Of a stretch of 64,000 nucleotides of DNA, positions 50,268 to 62,526 are shown in pieces (the stretch's first letter is position 1; each line of letters opens with the position of its first letter). This DNA is from an uncultured Naasia sp. Lineage in GTDB: Bacteria; Actinomycetota; Actinomycetes; Actinomycetales; Microbacteriaceae. The notes beneath the pieces are model-generated. The model worked only from the letters and a program-made list of their open reading frames with translations, was not told where the DNA came from and did no database searches. Both the position numbers and the translations under genes were made by a program. The DNA is taken from NCBI GenBank assembly GCA_913778905.1, contig CAJYYA010000010.1, positions 62,001 to 126,000 of the forward strand, read 5' to 3'.

Positions 50268-50322
50268 CGCAGGTGACCTCTGCATGGCGGTCGCGGTGAC
50301 CGGCACGGGGCGACCCCTGTAG

Positions 50323-50328
50323 TAGCCT
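50323..50328 (+). promoter_or_regulatory. lgt -10 hexamer, probably leaderless
   Basis: TAGCCT lies 8 nt before the lgt GTG, with no Shine-Dalgarno between. Confidence 0.45.
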
Positions 50329-50336
50329 CGACACCT

Positions 50337-51332
50337 GTGACGCCGCTCAGCATCCCGAGTCCCTCCGAGTTCTGGCAGGGCATCCCCGTCGATCTCGGAT
50401 TCATCAACTTCGAGATCCGCACCTACGCGCTCTGCCTGCTCGCGGGCATGATCGTCGCCGCTCTCCTGACGGGCCGACGCCTCACGAAGCGCGGTGCCGA
50501 GCCGGGCGTGATCATCGACATCGCGCTCTTCGCCATCGTCTTCGGCGTCATCGGCGCTCGGATCTGGCACGTGGCCACGCACCCGGCCGATTACTTCTTC
50601 GTGCCGGGCCGCGATCTGTGGCAGACCATCTACGAGGCCGTCGCCTTCTGGAACGGCGGCATCGCGATCTTCGGCTCGCTCGTCGGCGGCGCCTTCGGCA
50701 TCTGGCTGGCCTCGCGATACACCGGCCTGCGGTTCCTGTCGATCGCGGATGCGCTGGCACCGGGCCTCCTGCTCGCGCAGGGCATCGGTCGTCTGGGCAA
50801 CTACTTCAACCACGAGCTGTTCGGTCAGCCGACCGATCTCCCGTGGGGCCTGCAGATCGAGGCGTCGAACCCGGCCTTCCCCGTCGGCCTCCCCGCGGAC
50901 ACGCTCTTCGCGCCGACGTTCCTGTACGAACTGCTCTGGAACGTCTTCGGTGCCGTTCTCCTGCTGCTCATCGATCGTCAGTGGCGTCCCCAGTGGGGCA
51001 AGCTCGTCGGCATGTACCTCGTCTGGTACGGCGTCGGTCGTGTCTGGTTCGAGTCGATCCGCCTCGACCCGAGTGAGGTCATCTTCGGTCTCCGCTCGAA
51101 CGTGTGGGGTGCACTCATCGCGGCCGCGGTCGGCGTCATCCTGATCGTGGTCCAGACTCGCCGCCACGTGGGTGTCGAGCCGTCGGTCTATCGGCCGGGT
51201 CGTGAATGGAAGGGCGACGCCAAGCCGGTAGAGTCGGTGTACTCCGCTTCTGATTTCGAGCACGGCAATGGAGCCGATGCGGAGGCAGCAGACCGTTCGC
51301 CCGCCACAAGCGGAAGCGCTGCACGGTCCTGA
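50337..51332 (+). CDS. lgt: Prolipoprotein diacylglyceryl transferase
   Basis: 331-residue membrane enzyme that attaches diacylglycerol to the lipobox Cys of prolipoproteins. About seven membrane segments; the signature GRLGNYFNHELFGQPTDLPWGL is complete, as is the early INFEIRTYALCLLAG. The last ~60 residues are a polar cytoplasmic tail longer than in E. coli, as often in Actinobacteria. Downstream of trpA, a position conserved in the phylum. Confidence 0.96.
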   Translation: MTPLSIPSPSEFWQGIPVDLGFINFEIRTYALCLLAGMIVAALLTGRRLTKRGAEPGVIIDIALFAIVFGVIGARIWHVATHPADYFFVPGRDLWQTIYEAVAFWNGGIAIFGSLVGGAFGIWLASRYTGLRFLSIADALAPGLLLAQGIGRLGNYFNHELFGQPTDLPWGLQIEASNPAFPVGLPADTLFAPTFLYELLWNVFGAVLLLLIDRQWRPQWGKLVGMYLVWYGVGRVWFESIRLDPSEVIFGLRSNVWGALIAAAVGVILIVVQTRRHVGVEPSVYRPGREWKGDAKPVESVYSASDFEHGNGADAEAADRSPATSGSAARS

Positions 51333-51545
51333 CCTCCACCCGGCAACCGGCCCCATCGGCCCGTTCCCGCCGTTCTGCGTCGACACAGCGCACAGTCTCG
51401 TCCTGCGGAGGCCCGCGCCGGTCCCAACCGGGTGAGAATATCTCTCGCCGCACATGCACCCGGTGTTCCGATCAGTGCCCGTGCGCGCCGCTCGGTCCTG
51501 TCACGCATCTCTCGTCATCGACACACCCCTGAGGAGGGCCCGCCG

Positions 51546-56145
<4,600 letters not shown>

Positions 56146-56153
<8 letters not shown>

Positions 56154-57603
56154 TCCCAAAGGCTTCCTGAAGGTACAGAAGCGCGAGCTGCCCGCTCGTC
56201 GACCCGTTCCAGTGCGTATCCAGGACTGGAAAGAGGTCTACGAGCAGCAGGAGAGCGGCGTTCTGCGCCGTCAGGCCGGACGCTGCATGGACTGCGGCAT
56301 CCCGTTCTGCCATCAGGGCTGCCCGCTCGGCAACCTGATCCCCGAGTGGAACGACCTCACCTGGCGAGGGGAGGGTCGACAGGCCATCGAGCGTCTGCAC
56401 GCGACCAACAACTTCCCGGAGTTCACGGGTCGTCTGTGCCCCGCGCCCTGTGAGGCGAGCTGCGTGCTGGGAATCAACCAGCCCCCGGTGACCATCAAGC
56501 AGGTCGAGGTCTCGATCATCGATGAGGCGTTCGCGAACGGCTGGGTCGAACCCCACCCGCCCGTGCGCCTCACGGGCAAGACGGTCGCGGTGGTCGGATC
56601 GGGCCCCGCGGGCCTGGCAGCAGCTCAGCAGCTGACGCGCGCCGGTCACACGGTAGCCGTCTACGAGCGGGACGACCGGATCGGTGGACTGCTCCGTTAC
56701 GGCATCCCCGAGTTCAAGATGGAGAAGAAGCACCTCGAGGCCCGTCTCGCGCAGATGACGGCCGAGGGGACGCGCTTCCGCGCCGGTGTCAACATCGGCG
56801 TCGACATCTCCTGGAGCGACCTCCGCGCCCGTTACGACGCCGTCGTGATCGCGACCGGTGCCCTCGTCCCGCGTGACCTGCCCATCCCGGGTCGAGACCT
56901 CAAGGGTGTGCACTTCGCCATGGACTACCTGGTGCAGGCGAACCGCGAGGTGGCAGGCGACGAGGTGGCCGACCAGATCTACGCCGAAGACAAGCACGTC
57001 ATCGTGCTCGGCGGCGGCGACACGGGGGCCGACTGCCTCGGGACCGCTCACCGTCAGCGCGCCGCGTCGGTGACCACCCTCGCGATCGGCAAGCAGCCGC
57101 CGCACGAGCGTCCCGAGGCGCAGCCGTGGCCGCTTTATCCGACCCTCTTCGAAGTCGCCAGTGCGCACGAAGAGGGCGGCGAGCGCCAGTACCTCGCGTC
57201 GACCGTCGAGTTCCTGTCCGACGACGAGGGGAACGTGCGCGCTCTCCGGGTCGCCGAGACAGAGTACGTCGACGGTCGCCGCGTGCCCAAGGCCGGTACC
57301 GAGCGCGAACTCCCCGCGGACCTGGTCCTGCTGGCTCTCGGCTTCACCGGACCAGAGAGCGACGACCTGTCGGCGCAGCTCGATCTGGCCTTCGACGAGC
57401 GCGGTAATGTTGCCCGTGACGGCAAATACCAGACCGCCCACCAGGGCGTGTTCGTCGCGGGAGACGCCGGCCGCGGGCAGTCGCTCATCGTGTGGGCGAT
57501 CGCCGAGGGTCGCGCGGCGGCCGCAGCCGTCGACACCTACCTGGAGGGCAGCACGGAGCTCCCCGCTCCTGTACGCCCCACCGACCGGGCCTTCGCGGTC
57601 TGA
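56146..57603 (+). CDS. gltD: Glutamate synthase small subunit
   Basis: 485 residues; NADPH oxidation and electron transfer to GltB. The N-terminal 4Fe-4S region has [24 protein letters not shown] and [12 protein letters not shown], the FAD-binding [15 protein letters not shown] and the NADPH-binding [12 protein letters not shown] follow, and [14 protein letters not shown] closes the protein. GTG start overlapping gltB by 8 bases. Confidence 0.97.
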
Positions 57604-57648
57604 CCCATCCATCAGCTTCCCGATCAATCACGAAGGAATCATTCACGC

Positions 57649-59103
57649 ATGAGACGTGCCAAGATCGTCGCGACCCTGGGCCCCGCAACCTCGAGCTATG
57701 AGCAGATCCGCGCGATCATCGATGCCGGTGTGGACGTCGCTCGACTGAACCTGAGCCACGGCAGCTACGACGTTCACGAGGCGGTCTACGCCAACGTGCG
57801 TCGAGCCGCCGAAGACGCCGGTCGTGCTGTCGGCGTCCTCGTCGACCTGCAGGGCCCGAAGATCCGTCTCGGGCGTTTCGCCAACGGTCCCCACGAGCTC
57901 GCCAAGGGCGACATCTTCACCATCACGACCGAGGAGATCGAGGGCACGAAGGAGATCGTCGGCACGACGTTCAAGGGCCTGCCTCAGGACGTCAAGCCGG
58001 GCGACTTCCTTCTGATCGACGACGGGAAGGTGCGCGTCCAGGTCATCGACACCGACGGTGTGCGCGTCCGCACCGAGGTCATCGTCGCCGGACCCGTCTC
58101 CAACAACAAGGGCATCAACCTCCCCGGCGTCGCGGTCAACGTGCCAGCGCTGTCCGAGAAGGACGAGGCGGACCTCCGCTGGGGTCTCGGCATCGGCGCC
58201 GACATGATCGCGCTGTCGTTCGTCCGCAACGCCGCCGACATCGAGCGCGTGCACGAGATCATGGATGAGGAGGGCCGTCGCGCCCCCGTCATCGCGAAGG
58301 TCGAGAAGCCGCAGGCCGTCGACGCCCTCGAGGAGATCGTCGAGGCGTTCGACGCCATCATGGTCGCCCGTGGCGACCTGGGGGTCGAGCTGCCGCTCGA
58401 GGCCGTGCCGATCGTGCAGAAGCGAGCCGTCGAGCTGTCCCGTCGTATGGCGAAGCCGGTCATCGTCGCCACGCAGATGCTCGAGTCGATGATCGGCAGC
58501 CCGGTTCCCACCCGCGCAGAGACGTCCGACGTCGCCAACGCCGTCCTCGACGGCGCCGACGCCGTCATGCTGTCCGGCGAGACCAGCGTGGGTGCCTACC
58601 CGGTCGTCACCGTCCAGACCATGGCGCGCATCGTCGCATCCACCGAGGACCACGGTCTCGAGCGCATCCCCCCGCTGGGCACCAAGCCCCGTACGCAGGG
58701 TGGAGCCATGACGCTCGCCGCCGCGGAGGTCGCCGACTTCGTCGAGGCCAAGTTCCTCTGCGTATTCACCGAGTCGGGCGACTCCGCTCGCCGCATGTCG
58801 CGTCTGCGCTCCAACATCCCCATGAAGGCCTTCACGACGTCGCAGGAGACGCGTCGCAAAATGTCGGTCATCTGGGGCATCGACTCCTACGTCGTGGAGC
58901 GCGTCACGCACACCGACGAGATGATCCACCAGGTCGACGACGTCCTCATGCGCGAGGGTCTCGTCGAGCCCGGCGACAAGGTCGTCGTGATCTCGGGATC
59001 CCCTCCCGGAATCCCCGGCTCCACCAACGACGTTCGCGTGCACCGCATCGGCGATGCCCTCTACGGCCGCGCGCCGGTGTGGGAGAACAATGAGAAGGCC
59101 TGA
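57649..59103 (+). CDS. pyk: Pyruvate kinase
   Basis: 484 residues; final glycolytic step. RAKIVATLGPATSS, the substrate site NLSHGSYD, the metal site MVARGDLGVELP and ATQMLESMI are complete, and the C-terminal allosteric domain is present. ACGAAGGA lies upstream of the ATG. It ends before a strong terminator. Confidence 0.98.
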   Translation: MRRAKIVATLGPATSSYEQIRAIIDAGVDVARLNLSHGSYDVHEAVYANVRRAAEDAGRAVGVLVDLQGPKIRLGRFANGPHELAKGDIFTITTEEIEGTKEIVGTTFKGLPQDVKPGDFLLIDDGKVRVQVIDTDGVRVRTEVIVAGPVSNNKGINLPGVAVNVPALSEKDEADLRWGLGIGADMIALSFVRNAADIERVHEIMDEEGRRAPVIAKVEKPQAVDALEEIVEAFDAIMVARGDLGVELPLEAVPIVQKRAVELSRRMAKPVIVATQMLESMIGSPVPTRAETSDVANAVLDGADAVMLSGETSVGAYPVVTVQTMARIVASTEDHGLERIPPLGTKPRTQGGAMTLAAAEVADFVEAKFLCVFTESGDSARRMSRLRSNIPMKAFTTSQETRRKMSVIWGIDSYVVERVTHTDEMIHQVDDVLMREGLVEPGDKVVVISGSPPGIPGSTNDVRVHRIGDALYGRAPVWENNEKA

Positions 59104-59120
59104 TCGGTCGGATGAACGAC

Positions 59121-59158
59121 GGACGAGCCCGACCCGCAGCAGCGGGTCGGGCTCGTCC
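59121..59158 (+). terminator. Terminator after pyk
   Basis: GGACGAGCCCGACCCGC (59121-59137) pairs perfectly with GCGGGTCGGGCTCGTCC (59142-59158): 17 bp with an AGCA loop, 17 nt after the pyk stop and followed by GGTTT. Confidence 0.85.
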
Positions 59159-59281
59159 GGTTTCCGAACGGTTCCTCGAAGGCTGCCGGTGGTTGACTGA
59201 AGGAGGCCTCCGTGCGACGAGGTGCGGTCTAGCTTCGGAGACGAGCGAACACGAAGGTTCCTCGTCGACGAAGGGATCACC

Positions 59282-59542
59282 ATGACCGACACCACCGCCG
59301 CCGCCTCGACGGGTGCCGATAACGAGCAGCGCACCGTGACCGATTGGAAGGACCTCGGTCAAGAGATGTGGAACTACCTCACCTCGCGCGGGGCCACGAT
59401 CGACTATCGCCTCATCGACATGGTCGTCGAGGTTCCGCGCGACATCGGACCGGATGCGCCTCGCGCCGTGTGGCGCTTCGATGGGACGGTCCGCATCACC
59501 ACGAACGACAAGCAGGGCACCGGGTCGGCGTCCGTCTCCTGA
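59282..59542 (+). CDS. Small acidic protein of unknown function
   Basis: 86 residues. A polar Thr/Ala N-terminus (1-20) is followed by a compact region (WKDLGQEMWNYLTSRG, then IDYRLIDMVVEVPRD and AVWRFDGTVRIT) that looks like a small alpha/beta domain. I do not recognise a family. ATG 59282 was chosen because GAAGGGA lies at good spacing; the frame is open from 59222. Its stop shares one base with the start of the FHA gene, so the two are probably functionally linked. Confidence 0.7.
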   Translation: MTDTTAAASTGADNEQRTVTDWKDLGQEMWNYLTSRGATIDYRLIDMVVEVPRDIGPDAPRAVWRFDGTVRITTNDKQGTGSASVS

Positions 59543-60423
59543 TGAACGCCTCGAACATGAGGGACCGAACCCTCGGACTCGACGTCGATCTCGCCTTCTC
59601 GGTGGAGCAGGCCGGTTCCGGGCAGGGGACGGTCGCCGGCCGTATCACCGCAGAAGGGACGGAGATCCTGGTGGCCTTGGAAGGCGAGGACGCCATCGGC
59701 TCGATGGAGCGTCCGACGATCGCCTCTCTTCGCGCCGTCGGCACGACTCTCGCCCAGCAGGGACTCACCGTGACGGTGACCGATGAGCGGGGGACGATCG
59801 CCCGTCTCGGGGCGCTTCCGAGCAACCCGGTCCGCCGGATACTCGGAGGGGAGCGTGTGCTCGCCGTCGGCCTCGGTCGCGCACTGTCCGCCCTGCACGG
59901 ACGGCGGCGAGGCGCTACGGAGTCCCCGCTCGGCATGCCTCCCGCCACGCTCTGGCCGCTGATCCCGGGCCTCACGAAAGCGCCCCGCCCCGCCCCGACG
60001 CGGACCCACTCGACGCCCGGTAGCGGCCGACCTCGGCTGTATTTCGTCGTCGGTTCCGAAAGCTGGGACGGGACACCTCCTCGCGAATACAACCTGGGCG
60101 AGAAGACCACGATCGGGTCCAGTCCTGAGGCGGATCTGCGTCTCGACGGTCTGCCACCGATCGCCGCGGTGATCCATCACGATGCGGATGACGAGTACCG
60201 ACTGGAGGCCGAGAACGCCGGGGGAGGGTCGGCACTGCTCGACGTCACGGGCAACCGCCGCGTGTCCGGGCGGCTCCTTCGCACCGGGGCTCGGATCGAG
60301 CTCGGCAAGTGGCGTCTGGCCTATTTCCGCGAAGAGTATGCCGACCACGGGCGCCCCCATGGCGGGCGCGTCGGCGGCGAGTTCGCGCATCAGAAGCCCC
60401 AGCCGCCACGGCCGAAGGGCTGA
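59542..60423 (+). CDS. FHA-like domain protein with a degenerate phosphopeptide site
   Basis: 293 residues. Residues ~10-110 form a domain I do not recognise (DLAFSVEQAGSGQGTVAGRI); a Pro/Arg/Thr-rich linker (about 120-162) leads to an FHA-like beta domain (about 163-263). The usual GR...SxxH recognition residues are not conserved: the first is IGSSPEADLRL (Arg replaced by Ser) and the second PIAAVIHH lacks the Ser. The C-terminus is His/Pro/Arg-rich. A scaffold role is likelier than phosphothreonine reading. Coupled to the preceding small gene (TGATG). Confidence 0.65.
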   Translation: MNASNMRDRTLGLDVDLAFSVEQAGSGQGTVAGRITAEGTEILVALEGEDAIGSMERPTIASLRAVGTTLAQQGLTVTVTDERGTIARLGALPSNPVRRILGGERVLAVGLGRALSALHGRRRGATESPLGMPPATLWPLIPGLTKAPRPAPTRTHSTPGSGRPRLYFVVGSESWDGTPPREYNLGEKTTIGSSPEADLRLDGLPPIAAVIHHDADDEYRLEAENAGGGSALLDVTGNRRVSGRLLRTGARIELGKWRLAYFREEYADHGRPHGGRVGGEFAHQKPQPPRPKG

Positions 60424-60447
60424 GTCACACGCTCGCATCAACGAATG

Positions 60448-60507
60448 AAGCGGCCGCCTCTCGCAGGGGCGACCGCTTTCTTCGCGCAGGTGGTGGGACT
60501 CGAACCC
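60448..60507 (-). pseudogene. Decayed tRNA-Leu 3' end with terminator
   Basis: 60 bases matching 60606-60665 at 52 positions without gaps. 60485-60507 corresponds to the last 23 bases of tRNA-Leu (3' acceptor strand and T arm); the rest corresponds to its terminator hairpin, whose stem AAGCGG/CCGCTT (60448-60453, 60473-60478) is retained. No anticodon or D arm of a tRNA-Leu is found beyond it, so it is a remnant, not a working gene. Confidence 0.6.
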
Positions 60508-60603
60508 GCCCCGTCTCGCTCGGACCGCCTGCCGCTTCGCGCCAGTCGGTCACCGGCGGGTTGGGGATCCCGGCGTGCTTTTTCGATCCATCGTCGGCAC
60601 GAC

Positions 60604-60638
60604 GAAGGCGGCCACCCCTCTCGGGGGCGACCGCCTTC
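60604..60638 (-). terminator. Terminator hairpin of tRNA-Leu
   Basis: GAAGGCGG (60604-60611) pairs with CCGCCTTC (60631-60638); an inner CCCC/GGGG helix extends the stem. It lies 4 nt beyond the tRNA 3' end on the minus strand. No long T tract. Confidence 0.6.
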
Positions 60639-60642
60639 TTCG

Positions 60643-60725
60643 TGCCGGTGGTGGGACTCGAACCCACACACCCTTTCGGATAGAGCATTTTGAGTGCCCC
60701 GCGTCTGCCATTCCGCCACACCGGC
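60643..60725 (-). tRNA. tRNA-Leu (CAA)
   Basis: 83-nt class II tRNA. The acceptor strands GCCGGTG and CACCGGC pair perfectly with discriminator A. The T arm is GTGGG-TTCGAGT-CCCAC, the D region GCGG-AATGGCAGA is present, and the anticodon loop CTCAAAA gives anticodon CAA (60690-60692), with a long variable arm. CCA is not encoded. It is on the minus strand, divergent from the ANTAR gene. Confidence 0.95.
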
Positions 60726-60763
60726 TCGCACAACACCGACAGGTCGGCTAGCCGAGAATACCG

Positions 60764-60769
60764 TAGGCT
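60764..60769 (+). promoter_or_regulatory. -10 hexamer of the ANTAR regulator, probably leaderless
   Basis: TAGGCT lies 6 nt before the GTG start, with no Shine-Dalgarno. Confidence 0.5.
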
Positions 60770-60775
60770 CGCAGG

Positions 60776-61387
60776 GTGTCTGAGCAAGCCGAAACCTCCC
60801 AGGTCCCGCGTCGTGTCGTCGTCGCCGAGGACGAGTCCCTGATCCGACTCGATATCGTCGAGATCCTCCGGGACGCCGGCTTCGAGGTCGTCGGCGAGGC
60901 CGGCGACGGCGAGACCGCGGTGGCACTCGCCACCGAGCTCCGCCCCGACCTGGTCATCATGGACGTGAAGATGCCCCAGCTCGACGGCATCTCGGCCGCC
61001 GAGAAGCTCAGCAAGAACCACATCGCCCCGGTCGTGCTCCTCACCGCCTTCAGCCAGAAGGAGCTCGTCGAGCGTGCCAGCGAGGCCGGTGCCCTCGCCT
61101 ACGTCGTGAAGCCCTTCACTCCCAACGACCTGCTCCCGGCCATCGAGATCGCCCTCAGCCGGTACCAGCAGATCGTCACCCTCGAGGCCGAGGTCGCCGA
61201 CATGGTCGAGCGCTTCGAGACCCGTAAGCTCGTCGACCGCGCCAAGGGCCTGCTCAACGAGAAGATGGGCCTCAGCGAGCCCGACGCCTTCCGCTGGATC
61301 CAGAAGGCATCCATGGACCGTCGCCTCACCATGCGAGACGTCGCTCAGGCCATCATCGAGCAGCTCACCGCCGCCAAGAAGGCCTGA
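60776..61387 (+). CDS. pdtaR: ANTAR-domain response regulator (PdtaR-like)
   Basis: 203 residues. A receiver domain (about 13-128) with the acidic pair in AEDE, phosphoacceptor Asp63 in IMDVKMPQLDG and Lys112 in YVVKPF is joined to a C-terminal ANTAR RNA-binding domain (about 135-195, RKLVDRAKGLLNEKMGLSEPDAFRWIQKASM). PdtaR (Rv1626) of M. tuberculosis has this layout and the same neighbourhood near pyk and polA; it controls target mRNAs by binding paired hexaloop hairpins. Its kinase (PdtaS-like) is not in this window. GTG start. Confidence 0.9.
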   Translation: MSEQAETSQVPRRVVVAEDESLIRLDIVEILRDAGFEVVGEAGDGETAVALATELRPDLVIMDVKMPQLDGISAAEKLSKNHIAPVVLLTAFSQKELVERASEAGALAYVVKPFTPNDLLPAIEIALSRYQQIVTLEAEVADMVERFETRKLVDRAKGLLNEKMGLSEPDAFRWIQKASMDRRLTMRDVAQAIIEQLTAAKKA

Positions 61388-61499
61388 CGCCTAGCCGCCC
61401 TGCAGCTCCCGGTCACATCGCGTCACACTCCGCCTAAGTGGACTGAAGCTCACCTAACGTCGAGAGCCTCAACCGGTTCCACACGTTCAGGAGTACTTC

Positions 61500-61976
61500 A
61501 TGGCACTGCACCCCAAGGGCTCGATCATCGACTTCAACCTCACCGGCACCGGTGAGGGCGTGCTCCAGCAGCTGAGCATCGACGGGTCGTCGCACAGTTT
61601 CGCCTCGGAGGGCCACCCGGCGTTCGGCGGAACCGACAGCGCGCCCAGCCCGCTCGACTACCTGCTCGCCGCGTTCATCTCCTGCAATCAGGTCACGGCG
61701 AAGATCGTCGCTCTCGGTCAGGGCATCGAGACGGGCCGGTTCGAGGGCCACATCCACGGCATCCTCGACAACTCCGTCCTCGTCTTCGGTGCCGACGGAG
61801 TCTCCAACTTCGACACCGTCACGCTCGACTTCAGCCTCGAGACCGACCTCGACGACGAGGCATTCGCCGCCTACACCGACGAGGTCGCGCGCCGTTGCCC
61901 GGTGACCCAGATCTTCGAGCGGTCCGGCGTCAAGGTGACGGCGAATTGGACGAACAAGACACTCGTCGCCGTCTGA
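61500..61976 (+). CDS. OsmC/Ohr-family peroxide-reducing protein
   Basis: 158 residues. The two redox Cys of the family are present: Cys62 in AAFISCNQVTAKIVA and Cys133 in VARRCPVTQIFERSG. The SPLDYLLAAF motif is typical of OsmC-like rather than Ohr proteins. It probably reduces organic hydroperoxides using low-molecular-weight or lipoyl thiols. GTTCAGGAG precedes the ATG. It ends before a perfect bidirectional terminator. Confidence 0.88.
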   Translation: MALHPKGSIIDFNLTGTGEGVLQQLSIDGSSHSFASEGHPAFGGTDSAPSPLDYLLAAFISCNQVTAKIVALGQGIETGRFEGHIHGILDNSVLVFGADGVSNFDTVTLDFSLETDLDDEAFAAYTDEVARRCPVTQIFERSGVKVTANWTNKTLVAV

Positions 61977-61990
61977 TCGTCCCGCCGAAC

Positions 61991-62027
61991 GAGAAGAGCC
62001 CGTCCCGGACCGGGACGGGCTCTTCTC
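61991..62027. terminator. Bidirectional terminator between OsmC and thioesterase genes
   Basis: GAGAAGAGCCCGTCCCG (61991-62007) and CGGGACGGGCTCTTCTC (62011-62027): a perfect 17-bp stem with a three-base loop between the two convergent genes. Confidence 0.88.
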
Positions 62028-62043
62028 GTGAGGGGCAGATCCC

Positions 62044-62469
62044 CTATCTGTCGCGCAACATGTTCGTCATGCGGACCGTCGACAGACGACGGCCCTGGTC
62101 GTCGCGCATGACGATCTCATGGGTCGCCAGCGTGCGGCCCAGAACCAGAGCGTCGCAGGTCGCGGTCACCCACCCTTCGGTGATGGAGCGCGAATGCGTC
62201 GCGTTGATCTCGATGCCCACCGCGTAACGACCGGGGCCGGCATGGATGGCCGAGGAGATCGAGCCCAGCGATTCGCCGAGCACCACGTGGGCGCCGCCGT
62301 GCAGCAGGCCGATGACCTGGGTGTTGCCCTCGACGGGCATCCGCGCCACCGAGTGCTCGGCGGACAGCTCGAGGAGCTCGATGCCCATCTTCTTCACCAG
62401 AGCTCCACCCTCGGTGCCGAGCAGACGCTCGCGGAGTTCAGGGTCCAGGTCGTCGGGGACGGTCGTCAT
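62044..62469 (-). CDS. Hotdog-fold acyl-CoA thioesterase (PaaI/YdiI-like)
   Basis: 141 residues. The core LLHGGAHVVLGESLGSISSAI has the active-site His-Gly-Gly and the catalytic Glu in the position seen in the YdiI/MenI/EntH type. GIEINATHSRSITEGWVTA follows and the end is typical of the uncharacterized thioesterase group. It hydrolyses acyl-CoA esters; the natural substrate is unknown (DHNA-CoA or phenylacetate-type are options). GGAAGGAT precedes the ATG. The frame remains open far upstream, through polA on the other strand, but that is shadow. Divergent from polA. Confidence 0.88.
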   Translation of the reverse strand: MTTVPDDLDPELRERLLGTEGGALVKKMGIELLELSAEHSVARMPVEGNTQVIGLLHGGAHVVLGESLGSISSAIHAGPGRYAVGIEINATHSRSITEGWVTATCDALVLGRTLATHEIVMRDDQGRRLSTVRMTNMLRDR

Positions 62470-62514
62470 CGAGATCCTTCCGGGAGGGACGAAAGCGCTG
62501 TCGGAGGCCGCGGC

Positions 62515-62520
62515 TAGGCT
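62515..62520 (+). promoter_or_regulatory. polA -10 hexamer, probably leaderless
   Basis: TAGGCT lies 6 nt before the polA GTG in the 57-nt divergent gap with the thioesterase gene. Confidence 0.5.
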
Positions 62521-62526
62521 GGCCGG

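Noticed and set aside
51333-51545. Leader of gltB searched for a riboswitch or nitrogen-regulator site
   Set aside because: No recognised structure or AmtR/GlnR-type palindrome was found by eye; only a possible AT-rich GAATAT near 51436.
60309-60693. Frames over the tRNA-Leu locus (products ending in VVGLEPTHPFG-type strings)
   Set aside because: These are translations of the tRNA 3' end and its terminator, a well-known spurious ORF type.
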